NCBI GenBank assembly: GCA_023853785.1
Contig: JAJIRX010000830.1
Location: forward strand, 24,537 to 88,536
Length of the DNA stretch: 64,000 bases
DNA from: Psilocybe azurescens
Lineage: Eukaryota; Basidiomycota; Agaricomycetes; Agaricales; Agrocybaceae
Reading direction: 5' to 3'
Both the position numbers and the translations under genes were made by a program. Shown one piece after another: positions 54,388-64,000 of the stretch; the first letter of the stretch is position 1; the number at the start of each line of letters is the position of its first letter. The notes beneath the pieces are model-generated. The model had not been told where the DNA came from. It made no database searches and was given only the letters and a program-made list of their open reading frames with translations.

Positions 54388-54884
54388 CACCACCTTTCTT
54401 TCGACACCAACTAAAGCTCGTCCCACCTTTCGCCTTGAAGCTTGCCCCATTCGACACCGCCTCCGCCATATTCATCCTCCTCCGATGGCGGAAATGCTGC
54501 TTTCGGATCCCATTCAGTTATCCCCGGTCCTTTCCTTCCTGCCTGAGCCTTGGTGGACTGCTTGACTATCTGATTGATCCCTTCCAGTGCACGCTCTTGC
54601 TGCCTGTTGAAATTATCAGTATCTCCTTACATGTATAATGCAGGAATATTTACTTGTGAAGCAAGAGGTGCCCAAATCGCCGACGTCCAATGTAATACCA
54701 GAAGAATTATCAGAAGATTCAAAATCCTTCCGACCTTTCCGCTATTGTAGTCACTTTCATCGTATATCTTCGCCTTTTAATCTGACATTCATCGGTAGGT
54801 TTCTCAACAATTCTCGGTATGTTTTTCTTTCACCGCTCTTTTCCCATACAGTGATCTCGAAAGACCCGGCCGATACACCACTTG

Positions 54885-56017
54885 CTATAAAATGTGCCTC
54901 GGTGGTTGTCGTTGTCTAGTGTCATGGTCAGAGGTACATTCAAGAGAGAAATTATCACGACGTACACTGATTGCTTGCACCTCCACTCTCTTGCTAGCAG
55001 GGGCCAAGACCTGGATGGGAATTGACGACGAATTGGTGAATATATATACCCTTCCATGGTCACTTCCGCAGACAATCGCGGATCCCTGCTCGGCAAAGGC
55101 TCCATCTTTGACACACTTCTTGGTACTGGGGATTGCGAAGGCGCAAGAGGGAGAAGAGCGCGGTAAGTCGCATAAATCAAATCCTTTTGACAAATTGTCA
55201 ACAAGTAATAGCTTGCTTGAGGGACAGGTCGTCGCATTGCCACTGATCAACTTTGTGAGTATCCAAAAGATCGTGCTTATTTTGGACTTACATTCCCGAC
55301 TTCAGGACCTTTCTCCATTCTTCTCGAGATGTCTCTACATCGTGGCAAACCCTGAGAAGAGCTACTGTAAGTCTCAGCGGTCTTCGTTCCAAAAAGTGCT
55401 TACATTTCGCCAGTTTCCAGAATAAAAACTAGGGATCTTCCTGCCTCCCTCAAAAATTGAACAGATCGCGGTATGCCGATCTTCTTTCTTTCGTTGCTTT
55501 TCACTGACCACAGCTCAATCATAGTTCCTGTTGATCGACTAATTTATATTACTCCACAATGGTGCCAGATATAACTCACCATTTCTACCAATATCGTACA
55601 AGGCAATACTACCATGGTGACTTGTTATTGCAAGGTGAGATTTTTGCTGTCAAATGCAATTGCTTCAACCGGGTCACTAGCTTCAAACACCCTATTACTA
55701 GCCAATTCGACCATTCGTGCCTTGAAAGTTGTCAACATAATTTATTCAGGAAATGTTGAAAAGGCCTACATCGACCCTTGGACGCCGATAAATGACTACA
55801 AGACCACGACCAGTACCAAACGCGATTGGCTTCAGTTCGTCGTTCCTGGGCTGCCCAGCCAGGTCAGACACGTAATTTGGCCCCATCGTTTCCCAGGATC
55901 TTCGAGAATATCCAGGCACTTCTTCGTGGAAATCTCCCAGATGCGCACCGCTTCATCGTCACCTACAACACTTTCAGATTCAGCGAAGCCGTTAGTCATG
56001 ACATAACGTATCTCCAC
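54885..56017 (-). pseudogene. WD40-repeat protein fragment
   Basis: The minus strand reads VVGDDEAVRIWEISTKKCLDILEDPGKRWGQITCLTWL (56000-55850), then across frame changes GRGLVVIYRRPRVD, ARMVELASN.VFEASDPVEAIAFDSKNLTL, later AFAEQGSAIVCGSDHGRVYIFTNSSSIPIQVLAPASKRVEVQAIS (55110-54960). These are beta-propeller blades of a WD40 protein of a type common in mushrooms. Several frame breaks (near 55840, 55780 and 55620) and missing blades make it a remnant. WD40 propellers are interaction platforms; no specific partner is suggested. Confidence 0.65.
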
Positions 56018-56540
56018 TAGCCAGTAGTTCGCCTCCGTGGGTGAAAGATAGACAGTTCACTGGGCCTGTTGGTCCTTTGAACTTAGCGTACTTGTAGTAG
56101 GCCCAAATCATGCATAATTAATAAGTTATTTCATGAACCCTAAAACACACCTCATCTGGTGATGAGCGCAGATAGACGGAAACAAGACGAAAACATTTAT
56201 AGAGGAGATCAGCCAACATGAGAGTCGATAGTACTATGTCAATTGCTTCTGAGGTCAACCCATCCTATTATATGAGAACCGATTTTATTGTTGTCATTCA
56301 CTTATTGTTTACTTAACGACACACTTAGATGACGCATGATGTATAAATCTGGTAAGTGTGTCCTGGCACTGTCATCTCGGTGTCAATATCCCCAAGGCGA
56401 AGACAAAGACAAAGCTGTCGGATCCGGATTTAAAACAATGCACTTATTATTCAAGCTGGTAACGAAATACAAAGCAAATACAATACAGGAATCAGACTAT
56501 AAGTGCGTCCACATCGAAACGCAAATGTAAACTTCGAACC

Positions 56541-57432
56541 ATGGATGCTCAGATTGAAACCCATCTTCCACTGATCACGGCTAGGCTCATATTTGCTCCC
56601 AAAGTGTTTCACCCTCCTCCTACCATTACTCCACGAATGGAGTTTCCGTCAATTATTTTAGAAGAACGAGAGCATTCTCCTACTCCCGACATCAGGCTGC
56701 CGCGAACTACTCCAGTCCAGCGAGCGACTACTCCAGTCAGGCGAGCGACTACTCCAGTCCGGCGAGCGACTACTCCAGTCCGGCGAGCGACTACTCCATC
56801 CAAGCGGGTCAGAATTTCCGAAGCTCCTTCAAAGGGTGTACAACGTGGCGCATCACCAGGCCATTCAACCATAGGAGATGCAATCGAGGTCGAGTTCATC
56901 ATGTCAGATGATGACGAGATCATGGGCGACGACCACGACGAAGAAGCGAGTGAGGACGAAGAAGCAACCGGAAGTGAGGGAATCAGAAAGGGGTTGATAC
57001 CGAAGCCAAAGGGTGATGTATCGCTAGCCCAGGAAGAGGGGCGGCTATAACCTCAGCAAGGCGTTAGGTTGGAACCAGAAGACCTATGACAGTGTATTGG
57101 TAAGTCACCCTGTAGAGTCTAAATACAAAGCCGCTGACCGAAAACTTAAGAGTGTCGTCACAAAATTGGCCAAGGAGAAGCTTGATACAAGCAAGAGCTA
57201 TCGTGGGCAAAGCAAGAGAAAGGTTCATCAGCTCTTAGAGACTGTCAGTGACATTTCGTTCCCCAAATTATGTTCAAGGACTTACTTTAAGAATCTAGGT
57301 TCACAAAGAATTCAGTTTCCTGAAAGACTACGAGAAAGATTGGCCAGTACATGACATGCTGAAGACTTACCTAAAAACAGTTCACAAACAGCTCGGAATA
57401 CAAGGGGAAGAGAGACCACTGAGGAGATCGAG
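56541..57432 (+). CDS. Agaricomycete hypothetical protein with TTPVRRA repeats
   Basis: Exon 1 from ATG 56541 holds a Pro-rich region, a repeat of (TTPV.RA) five times made by a 21 bp minisatellite (56709-56797), and an acidic patch (SDDDEIMGDDHDEEASEDEEATGSEG). A one-base shift near 57040 leads into RGGYNLSKALGWNQKTYDSVL, the start of a conserved helical domain. After introns at about 57101-57118 and 57244-57299 it continues KYKAADRKLKSVVTKLAKEKLDTSKSYRGQSKRKVHQLLET and VHKEFSFLKDYEKDWPVHDMLKTYLK, ending in a basic RRSRR before a donor at 57437. I know this domain only from mushroom hypothetical proteins, often near repeats. Function unknown. Confidence 0.6.
56709..56797. repeat. 21 bp minisatellite inside the coding region
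   Basis: About four and a half units of ACTACTCCAGTCCGGCGAGCG, a multiple of three, so copy-number change keeps the reading frame. Confidence 0.9.
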
Positions 57433-57555
57433 AAGGTAAGGAATTACATATAAGCATATCAGCAGAACAGCATTTGACGAGACTTACAGATTGCAAGGCG
57501 GGCTTCATCGAAGAGTAAGGAGTAGATAGTAGTACAATATACCACAAATAAAGAG

Positions 57556-57907
57556 GTCCTCTGGACACCCAGGAAGACGCTCAATTCAAACAAGATATGT
57601 TCTGGTCACCCTGAACACGTTGAAGACAGACAGAGAGTGAGCATCCTGGTCGTATTACTGGTGCACTTGAGCATTGAAACCGTCCACTGGACACCCAGTG
57701 GACGCATCTTGCCAAGCATGGCGGAGTCGGTGTCTGCAAACTGCGTTGGGTCGTGTTGGGCATTGAACGTTGAGATCGTCCACTAGACACCCAGTGGAAG
57801 ATCTCGTCAAGTATGGGCAGAGTCGGTGTCTGCTAAGTGCTGTTGGGACGTGGTTGGGCGTTGAACGTTGAGGTTGGGATCGTCCACTAGACACCCAGTG
57901 GACGATC
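57556..57907. repeat. hairpin family with constant core, cluster 2 (four copies)
   Basis: Copies at 57556-57578 (weak arms), 57681-57704, 57774-57803 and 57878-57907. The last is a perfect 11 bp stem, GATCGTCCACT/AGTGGACGATC, around AGACACCC. Confidence 0.85.
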
Positions 57908-58043
57908 TTGTTCAAGCATGGCGGACTCTGCGAAGTGTGTTGGGCGATTGTATGAAGTCCGCCGAAGCTCTTACCAAACACCGCCAAAGGCGATTGAACC
58001 AAGTCCGCCAAGCTCTTACCAAACACCGCCAAACAATTAAACG
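57660..58043. repeat. three ~103 bp tandem units, array 2
   Basis: Copy of the array at 53720-54045 in the same orientation, with the same order of units and the same following segment (GCGATTGTATGAAGTCCGCC...CTCTTACCAA.CACCGCCAAA), here partly doubled near 57985. Confidence 0.85.
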
Positions 58044-58272
58044 CCTTCAACCCTATCTCCTGGCATATCAACCAATGGGGTATATTAAAAATTATGAAGC
58101 TACAGAATCGCGTTTCCTGGATCTTTCAACGCCTCCGGAAGTAAAGCTATTCTCCACCTACCCTCAAACCAGACTGCCTCACACAAGACAAGAATCTGAA
58201 GGGTAAGACATATCATCAAATTTCAACAAATTTGCATTGCGGGTGCACTAACTCACTTTTTGACAGCAAAGT

Positions 58273-58790
58273 CTACGCTGCCCTGCATCCTTTTCCACCC
58301 ATGTCAACTGGGTCAGACGGATTTTTCTTGCCTATCCTCATGACCACAATATCCCTCGCGCTATTTTCCCCGCCCATCTTGTCAATAACATTGTTGTACA
58401 CGAGGCCTGTTCGGTTCTTACATGATATCTGGAATTCATGTGACTTGCGGCCTTCAAGGATGACTATGTGATAGTCGTAGATGTATGACTTGGGGAATGG
58501 ATCTCCAAAAGCACTGTGCGCCTGCTTCAATTTCGGAGCTGCATCTTGGACCATTATATTGCCAAAGAATGGCTCTTGTTTCACCTTTGGCGATAAAGTC
58601 GCCCTGACTGTGAAATATTTGACCTAGGAAGTAGTGAGCTTGTATAAGTACAATAACCCAATATATCAATTTCTTTCATACCTTCTTCAAAGCATAAACT
58701 GGGAGTTTTTCGGGCATTTCTGATGTTCAAAGGCGATTGAGCACAAAGATCGACTTCTTTGCTGTTTGCTTTGCTCCCAACTCCGAGACC
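58273..58790 (-). CDS. Agaricomycete hypothetical protein, partial
   Basis: The minus-strand frame FGNIMVQDAAPKLKQAHSAFGDPFPKSYIYDYHIVILEGRKSHEFQIS..NRTGLVYNNVIDKMGGENSARDIVVMRIGKKNPSDPVDM reads like a conserved mushroom hypothetical family. It has the NxVI...N..GNI/DIVVMR.G..NPSDPVDM pattern, with an upstream exon piece near 58790-58680. Start and end are not certain. Function unknown. Confidence 0.4.
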
Positions 58791-59202
58791 ATACACTTTA
58801 TATAATAATTATTGTGAGCCCTGTTGTAACCATGTAATTCATTCTACGCACTTGTGCATGTAGATGGATAACAAAATCATAACAATTATAACAATAAACT
58901 TGTGATGGACAACCGGACAACTTACTTGATTTGTATTTGATGTTCGCTCAGTTTTGCAAGTCGACAAAAGAACGCTATAAATACCGACTTGCATTATAGC
59001 CGCAAGTGGATCGCTAAGGGTCGGATTGAGTACTAGTTTGCATTGCGTCGACACTTTCTCCACTTGGCGACTCAGGAGAAAGGAGCCATTGTTCGGTTAC
59101 TCGGTAGCTTGAAATCGTATACCCATGTAGTGAAACAATAAAGTTATTATATTCAATATATAGCAGTAGTATTACGGTTGCAAATTGCTTTACCGAAACA
59201 CC

Positions 59203-61567
59203 ATGCCTTCGAGTTCATTCCTACAGCAGATTTTACCACTGTCCAGGCCGCGGACTAGAACCAAGGACGTTGAGATGAACGAAACACCGCATCTAACAGC
59301 AAATTCCAGAAATCACCAACCACGGTTAAGAGGTATTTACACAATGCTATATCTGTCCATTTTCTAATACAGAGATCTAGAATCTCATGGGCTTGTTTAC
59401 TCCCCTCACGTTATATACCACCGCCTTTTGGATATGCGCTAGGACTGGTGCCGACTTCGAGCCACCCATTGGCAGGGGAGCAGCTGGATGCAGTTCCGAG
59501 ACCACTCATGGATGATAGCCCTGGACGCTTGTCCGCCATAACCTCTGTCCAACCAATTTCAACTTCAATTCCTTCCTACGCTCTGCATTGGGATCACCTT
59601 TTCAGTTCAAATTTGGTGAAAAAGGCCAATATCCCGCGAAGCGCCCATCCCATCTTTGAAGGCAGAGCAGGGAAATATAAGGGTACTGAACGACTTCCGA
59701 TCTCGGAAGAATCGATGGTCGAGAAAACTCGCGTCGTCGAACAGCAGGCATTGGCAACCAGGCAGATAATTAATCAGAAGAGTGCTGAGGTAGAGGCTCA
59801 GGTATGCCTTAAAATGCCCTGTATATGCAAATTGACTTCAACATATATAGGCCGAGAAAACACGCTTCATCGAACAGGAAGGACTGGCGACCTAAATTGT
59901 TGCTTGGACAGAGGGAGGAACGGATCATTGAATTAGAGTGCCCAGGCACAGCTATACGTGCCCTCGGAAACCATTTAAAAGCTAACAAATGATAGGTCGA
60001 CGTTTATAAAACCGAATTATCGGAGTTCATGGCACGACTGGAGAAGCTGGAGGGGGATATCGCGAAAAGGGACAATCTAGGCAACGGGTCAACCACTCAG
60101 GTTGCTGCCGTATCGACCCCAAATTCCTCCAACAATCCTTTGCCCAACAATCCTTTGCCCAGTGGGGAAGACATTCACATGGCCAGTGCCACTGAAGTGG
60201 GGTCGGAAACGGTCATGCTCCATAAAGCATCACACGCAGAAGATGCCGCGACAACCAAAGAGAGCATTTCGAATGAGGGAGACTCAAGTTCTATGGCGAA
60301 GGATGCCGAGGAACGGGCCAGGAACCAATTGAATTCAACGACGATGAATTCGAAGGCGATGATGTCAACATGCACGCATGACGCACAAGGGAACCAAAAA
60401 CAGGAAGGGAAGAAAGTTACGGGAGAAAACACCGTCGTGCTGCGTTGAACAATGATGATGATGAAATGACCGCCGAGTCCAACAGTGATAGTGACAAGGA
60501 GGGCGATGACGAGGACGACGAGGACGACGGGGAAGAATTGGTAAGATGCCTTTTTGTCTTGGAGATCTTACACTGACTCTCTCACAGAACGACGATAAAT
60601 CTTCCGTCCCAAAGCCTGTCTTTCATTTCCAAAGACCACGCGGAGGTGCTGGGCCACGATTACGAGTGGATCCTACAAAGCCTTTCAATCCCACCACCAA
60701 GCCAACACCCAATCCCACAAACATGCCAACGTCGTTACTTCAGCCACTTGGAATGACACCAGAGCAAGTTGCGGCAATTGTCCAGGATCGCCCTTGCCAC
60801 TCAGGGCCAGAATTGGCAAGTCAGTCGCCCGACACGGACCTCAAAGAAAATGTTACTGGGACGATTGTCGAGCAATCGAATAGAGAGAGGATTCCAAGAA
60901 CACGCGAGTTGGTGGTAAGAAAATAAATGTCTTCAAAAGAAAATGGTGGACTGATTTTTTCCACAGTCGGCAATCCGGAAACATATGAACAAACTTCTCC
61001 AGATGCAGAACGACAATGAGATCCGTAAACTTCCACAGCCAACCAAAGATACTGTTGAAGCCTTTGCTGACGGAGAAGGGGAAGGTCCAAAGCTTATTCC
61101 AATGGAGCTAGCATTCTCTCTACAAGAAGAAGGAGCCGTGGAACGCGCGCCTGGCCGAGATGTTTTTTGACGATTTCTTGGAAAACCAAGGGGAACCTTG
61201 CGCATTGAGAAGTCCGAATGGCCCGTTATTTATGAGAAGTATTGGCAGCGCTTTGGGAACCTCAAGAAGGAATGGAAGAGTTGGCAAGCCAAGGAGGGCT
61301 AAGACGAGTAAAGAGGTGAAACTTCGCAACTCCCAAAGAAGAAAAAGATGCAGAAGGTGACAAGACGGGATGCTAGGCGACACCATGTAAGTTGACATTC
61401 ATTTATCTAAACAAATAGCTGGATGCTTACCGAATTTCAGCTCAAAGACCTCCGAATTGAAATAACGGACGGAAACAAAAGCAAGTCCGATGGAAGTGTT
61501 GATGATGTATGGTATTTCCTTTGGGTTGTTGCGACTAGGCTTGGTTTGGGCGTGTACCAGCTCTGAC
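59203..61567 (+). CDS. Agaricomycete hypothetical protein, multi-exon, probably decayed
   Basis: A likely first exon begins MPSSSFLQQILPLSRPRTRTKDVEM (59203). It continues through exons with SNLVKKANIPRSAHPIFEGRAGKYKG.ERLPISEESMVEKTRVVEQQALATRQI (59600-59800), a coiled-coil piece (DVYKTELSEFMARLEKLEGDIAKR, 60001), a low-complexity acidic region (60430-60540), PKPVFHFQRPRGGAGPRLRVDPTKPFNP, RTRELV, then SAIRKHMNKLLQMQNDNEI..PTKDTVEAFADGEGEGPKLIPM and SEWP..YWQRFGNLKKEWKSWQAKEG. Donor and acceptor sites fit several joins (for example 60540/60588 and 60917/60966). Frame changes after 61140 suggest decay. A nuclear or chromatin role is conceivable from composition only. Confidence 0.5.
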
Positions 61568-61960
61568 TAGCAGTGTCGAATGTGGAAGTAACCCCGCAAG
61601 TTCGTTATCAGGTCGGTCGCTGGCTTAGTCGAACTCATTCCATATCTCCAAATGATCGACCGTGATTTCAATCGGTACAATCGTTATGGAAATGCAAAGC
61701 CCGGAAATCCATACCGAGAACGAACGCGTCTTGCAGGGGCAACACGAGCACCAGGTCGGCTATCAAGGGCCTCCCGAGGAACTTCTACGACAAAACCTGG
61801 TTGTCGAACCTCACTAGCGAAGAGTTGAGCTTTTTGCAACCCGAGCCAGAGATGGCGTTCCCTGTAATCATAGCATACAATAATTAGTATACCAATTAGT
61901 TTGATTCCAATACGTACTTACAATCGATACCCAGTTATGCCATGTCAATAGCGAAGTCAA
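61568..61960. other. no gene recognised
   Basis: Sequence after the multi-exon gene; no domain seen. Confidence 0.35.
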
Positions 61961-62895
61961 ACATTCTGGACACCCAGAACAAGACTTCAGAGTAGCCTCA
62001 AGATATATCAGGCACCACTCCAGACACCCAGAGTAAGAGCCGAGAAGAGCGCCGTCAGTCAACCGACGAGTCGAAGGGAAGTGGTGCACCAGGAGGCATC
62101 GGTCGAAACATTGCACATATATCGCCATTGCCCCGGACACAGTATCAGTCCTCACTCTAGACACCCAGAGCGAGAAGAGAACCGTGAACCAACCGCTGGG
62201 CGAAGTTGCTGTTCCTCTTAGGACACCCAGAGTAACATCCTCAGCCACGACTCTAGACACCCAGAGCCGAGGCGATGTTGCGCTACCCTAGCCATGACTC
62301 TAGACACCCAGAGTAGTGGACGGAAGGCACAAGTGACAATGTCACAAGTGCCAACAGTCGAAGTGAGGCGCGGACGAAGTGCACACGTGATGTTTGTACG
62401 CAAAGACGCTGACAAACACTAGTGCCAGTTGTTGTCCTAAGTCGTTTCTCAACCTCTTTGACGACGACCAACGCGACTCTGGGTGTCTAGAGTGCTTCTA
62501 CAGGCCGTCTGTCTACTCCTACTTATCTCTCTCTTTAATACACACTAATTCACTCGCATAACTTCGTCTCTCTTCATTTTGACCACTTCCACTTATACCT
62601 CTACCCAACCTCTACCTTCTCTCATTACGACGTGTTGACGCTGTATTCTGGGTGTCTAGAGCCCAGAGTCCTCCACCCAACCTCTCCCTCTTCGGGACGG
62701 TTGTTGATGCTGTGTTCTGGGTGTCTAGAGCCCAGAGTCCTCCACCCAACCTCTCCTCTTCGACGTGTTGACGCTGTGTTCTGGGTGTCCAGAGCCCAGA
62801 GTCCTCCATCCCAACCTCCAATACCCTCAAATCCTACCGCTATCTCTCCTTTTGGCGCTTTGACACCGTGTTCTGGGTGCCTAGAGCCCTAGTCG
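61961..62895. repeat. hairpin family with constant core, cluster 3 (about ten copies)
   Basis: Plus orientation (AGACACCC or GGACACCC core) at about 61964, 62017, 62151, 62216, 62249 and 62297. Reverse orientation (GGGTGTCT) at about 62476, 62646, 62715, 62777 and 62869. The arms here are mostly ACTCT/AGAGT and TTCT/AGAA. The switch of orientation near 62400 makes the block a loose large inverted repeat. Confidence 0.85.
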
Positions 62896-63002
62896 CTTCG
62901 CTCTTGTCCAACACACTCGACGCAATTTTATCGTTCAAACAACTTCTATTCAATGTATGTATTCAGTATGTTTGATAGGCTCTCATTACTAAACTCCTGC
63001 TA

Positions 63003-64000
63003 GAATGAAACCCGCCTCAGTTCCAGCGAAATTGACCATTCTTTCGGGCATGCTTTCCTTAGGAATGGGGAGATCTACTATTCCCCCAACTGCTCGCTGT
63101 CAGAGAAGTCGTACCGGAATACCACGAAAACAATCCCTACCCCTTTCATCGCCAGGATGCGCGATATGAAAGGTTCCTATCGCCCACATGGTGGACGCGA
63201 CCATATCACTATCTCGCGTTTGTTCCCTACGACCCTCATTCGATGGACTCGTGTTTGGTTGCCTCCGTGAATTTGTCCCCCACATCATATCATATGGAGA
63301 TGGAGATAAGTACGGGTTGGCATCAGAGAAGGTTCTCAGTGGAAGGATTTGGAGGATGGCCTCCTCATGATCGCTTTCCTCCTCAATAAACATCACCGAA
63401 CGCAAATTCGGCGGCCCTGAAGCCACCTCTTCCATCTTTCTCGGTTTGGCAAAGCCTATCGGGAACACCGCTCTGCTCGTCTTTCTATCGCTGCCTCACG
63501 CGATTGGTTCCTCATGTGGATGGCATTAATCTCCGGCAAGATGGCCGATATTTTGAGCTTAAACGAACCCGAGGAAGCAAAAGACTGGTTCTCTCTGCTC
63601 AGCGACGACCATATTCCAGAAGCTTGGTTGAATTCCATGATAGCCTCCAGGATATGCAGCTTTTCTCAGCAGTGTCCACGTGTCGGGACCTTCCTCAACA
63701 TTCACAATCCACAGCCACACCAACCAAGCGTCCAATGGTTCCTTGCCTTTCATATACCTGTTTGGTATTGCTGGCACCCAGGCGGTCCTGACCAATTGCG
63801 GCCCCAGCGCACTTCTTACAAGATGCGACAACTTTTATCCCCAAGTCACCATCTCGAACGGTTCCGATCGTTCCTTCTTCGGCACCATCACCTGCCCTTA
63901 TCTCCCCTTCGCCGACCTACGGAGCTCGCTCGATGAGTACCAGAAAGCTAAGAAAGCTTACCTTTGCTACGAAGCCTTGGGAAATTTTTTTCGCTGATCG
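63003..64000 (+). CDS. Agaricomycete hypothetical protein, 3' end outside the window
   Basis: Continuous protein-like sequence appears from about 63420: RFGKAYREHRSARLSIAASRDWFLMWMALISGKMADI, then WFSLLSDDHIPEAWLNSMIASRICSFS...VGTFLNIHNP.PHQPSVQWFLAFHIPVWYCW. This follows a mushroom hypothetical family with DWFMVWMALLS, IPxxWL and HIPVWYxW signatures. The 5' part from the ATG at 63003 changes frame at least once. Two Trp-rich hydrophobic segments are present. Function unknown; truncated by the window edge. Confidence 0.5.

Overview
The window looks like an Agaricomycete (mushroom-forming Basidiomycota) nuclear chromosome, in a gene-poor, transposon-packed stretch. The evidence is spliced genes with roughly 45-70 nt introns, a Kyakuja-Dileera-Zisupton (KDZ) transposase with its N-terminal cysteine cluster, a Tnp2 (CACTA-type) transposase, an F-box/leucine-rich type gene, and several hypothetical families that I know only from mushroom genomes. 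The species cannot be told from this sequence. All family names come from reading translated motifs; no database search was run.

Layout. 1-4.08 kb: 3' part of a broken Ty1/copia retrotransposon and its 3' LTR. 4.3-9.5 kb: low-complexity repeat, two direct copies of an unnamed ~1.25 kb repeat, and a palindrome-rich terminal-inverted-repeat (TIR) element. 9.45-9.78 kb: fragment of an archaemetzincin gene. 10.58-15.71 kb: an HNH-nuclease-domain gene on the minus strand whose intron carries a complete 3.8 kb Tc1/mariner element, which in turn carries a 2.2 kb palindrome-rich element. 15.9-26.8 kb: pseudogene fragments of proteasome RPN6 (two copies) and chaperonin CCT3 (two copies), two small possibly related genes, and a ~280 bp MITE. 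27.3-29.1 kb: a membrane-protein fragment and a truncated C2-domain gene.

29.75-43.80 kb holds the main object of the window: a structurally complete 14.06 kb KDZ element with ~450 bp TIRs and an 8 bp target duplication (GACTCTAA). It carries five genes: the KDZ transposase, an acidic tryptophan-repeat protein behind it, and three spliced genes of unknown function. One of the three has a textbook Zn2Cys6 (Gal4-type) cysteine array. The element is studded from TIR to TIR with about 43 CGG-N2-CCG palindromes, the type of site Zn2Cys6 proteins bind; I found almost none outside it. Most of its genes carry single-base indels.

43.9-45.6 kb: an intact F-box gene next to the KDZ element. 47.7-48.9 kb: reductase pseudogene. 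49.6-53.2 kb: decayed Tnp2 transposase. 53.7-62.9 kb: about 20 copies of a hairpin with a constant core (AGACACCC) and changing, compensating arms, interspersed with a WD40 pseudogene and Agaricomycete hypothetical genes. The window ends inside another such gene. Frameshifts are everywhere, many at homopolymers, so both transposon decay and assembly error must be kept in mind.
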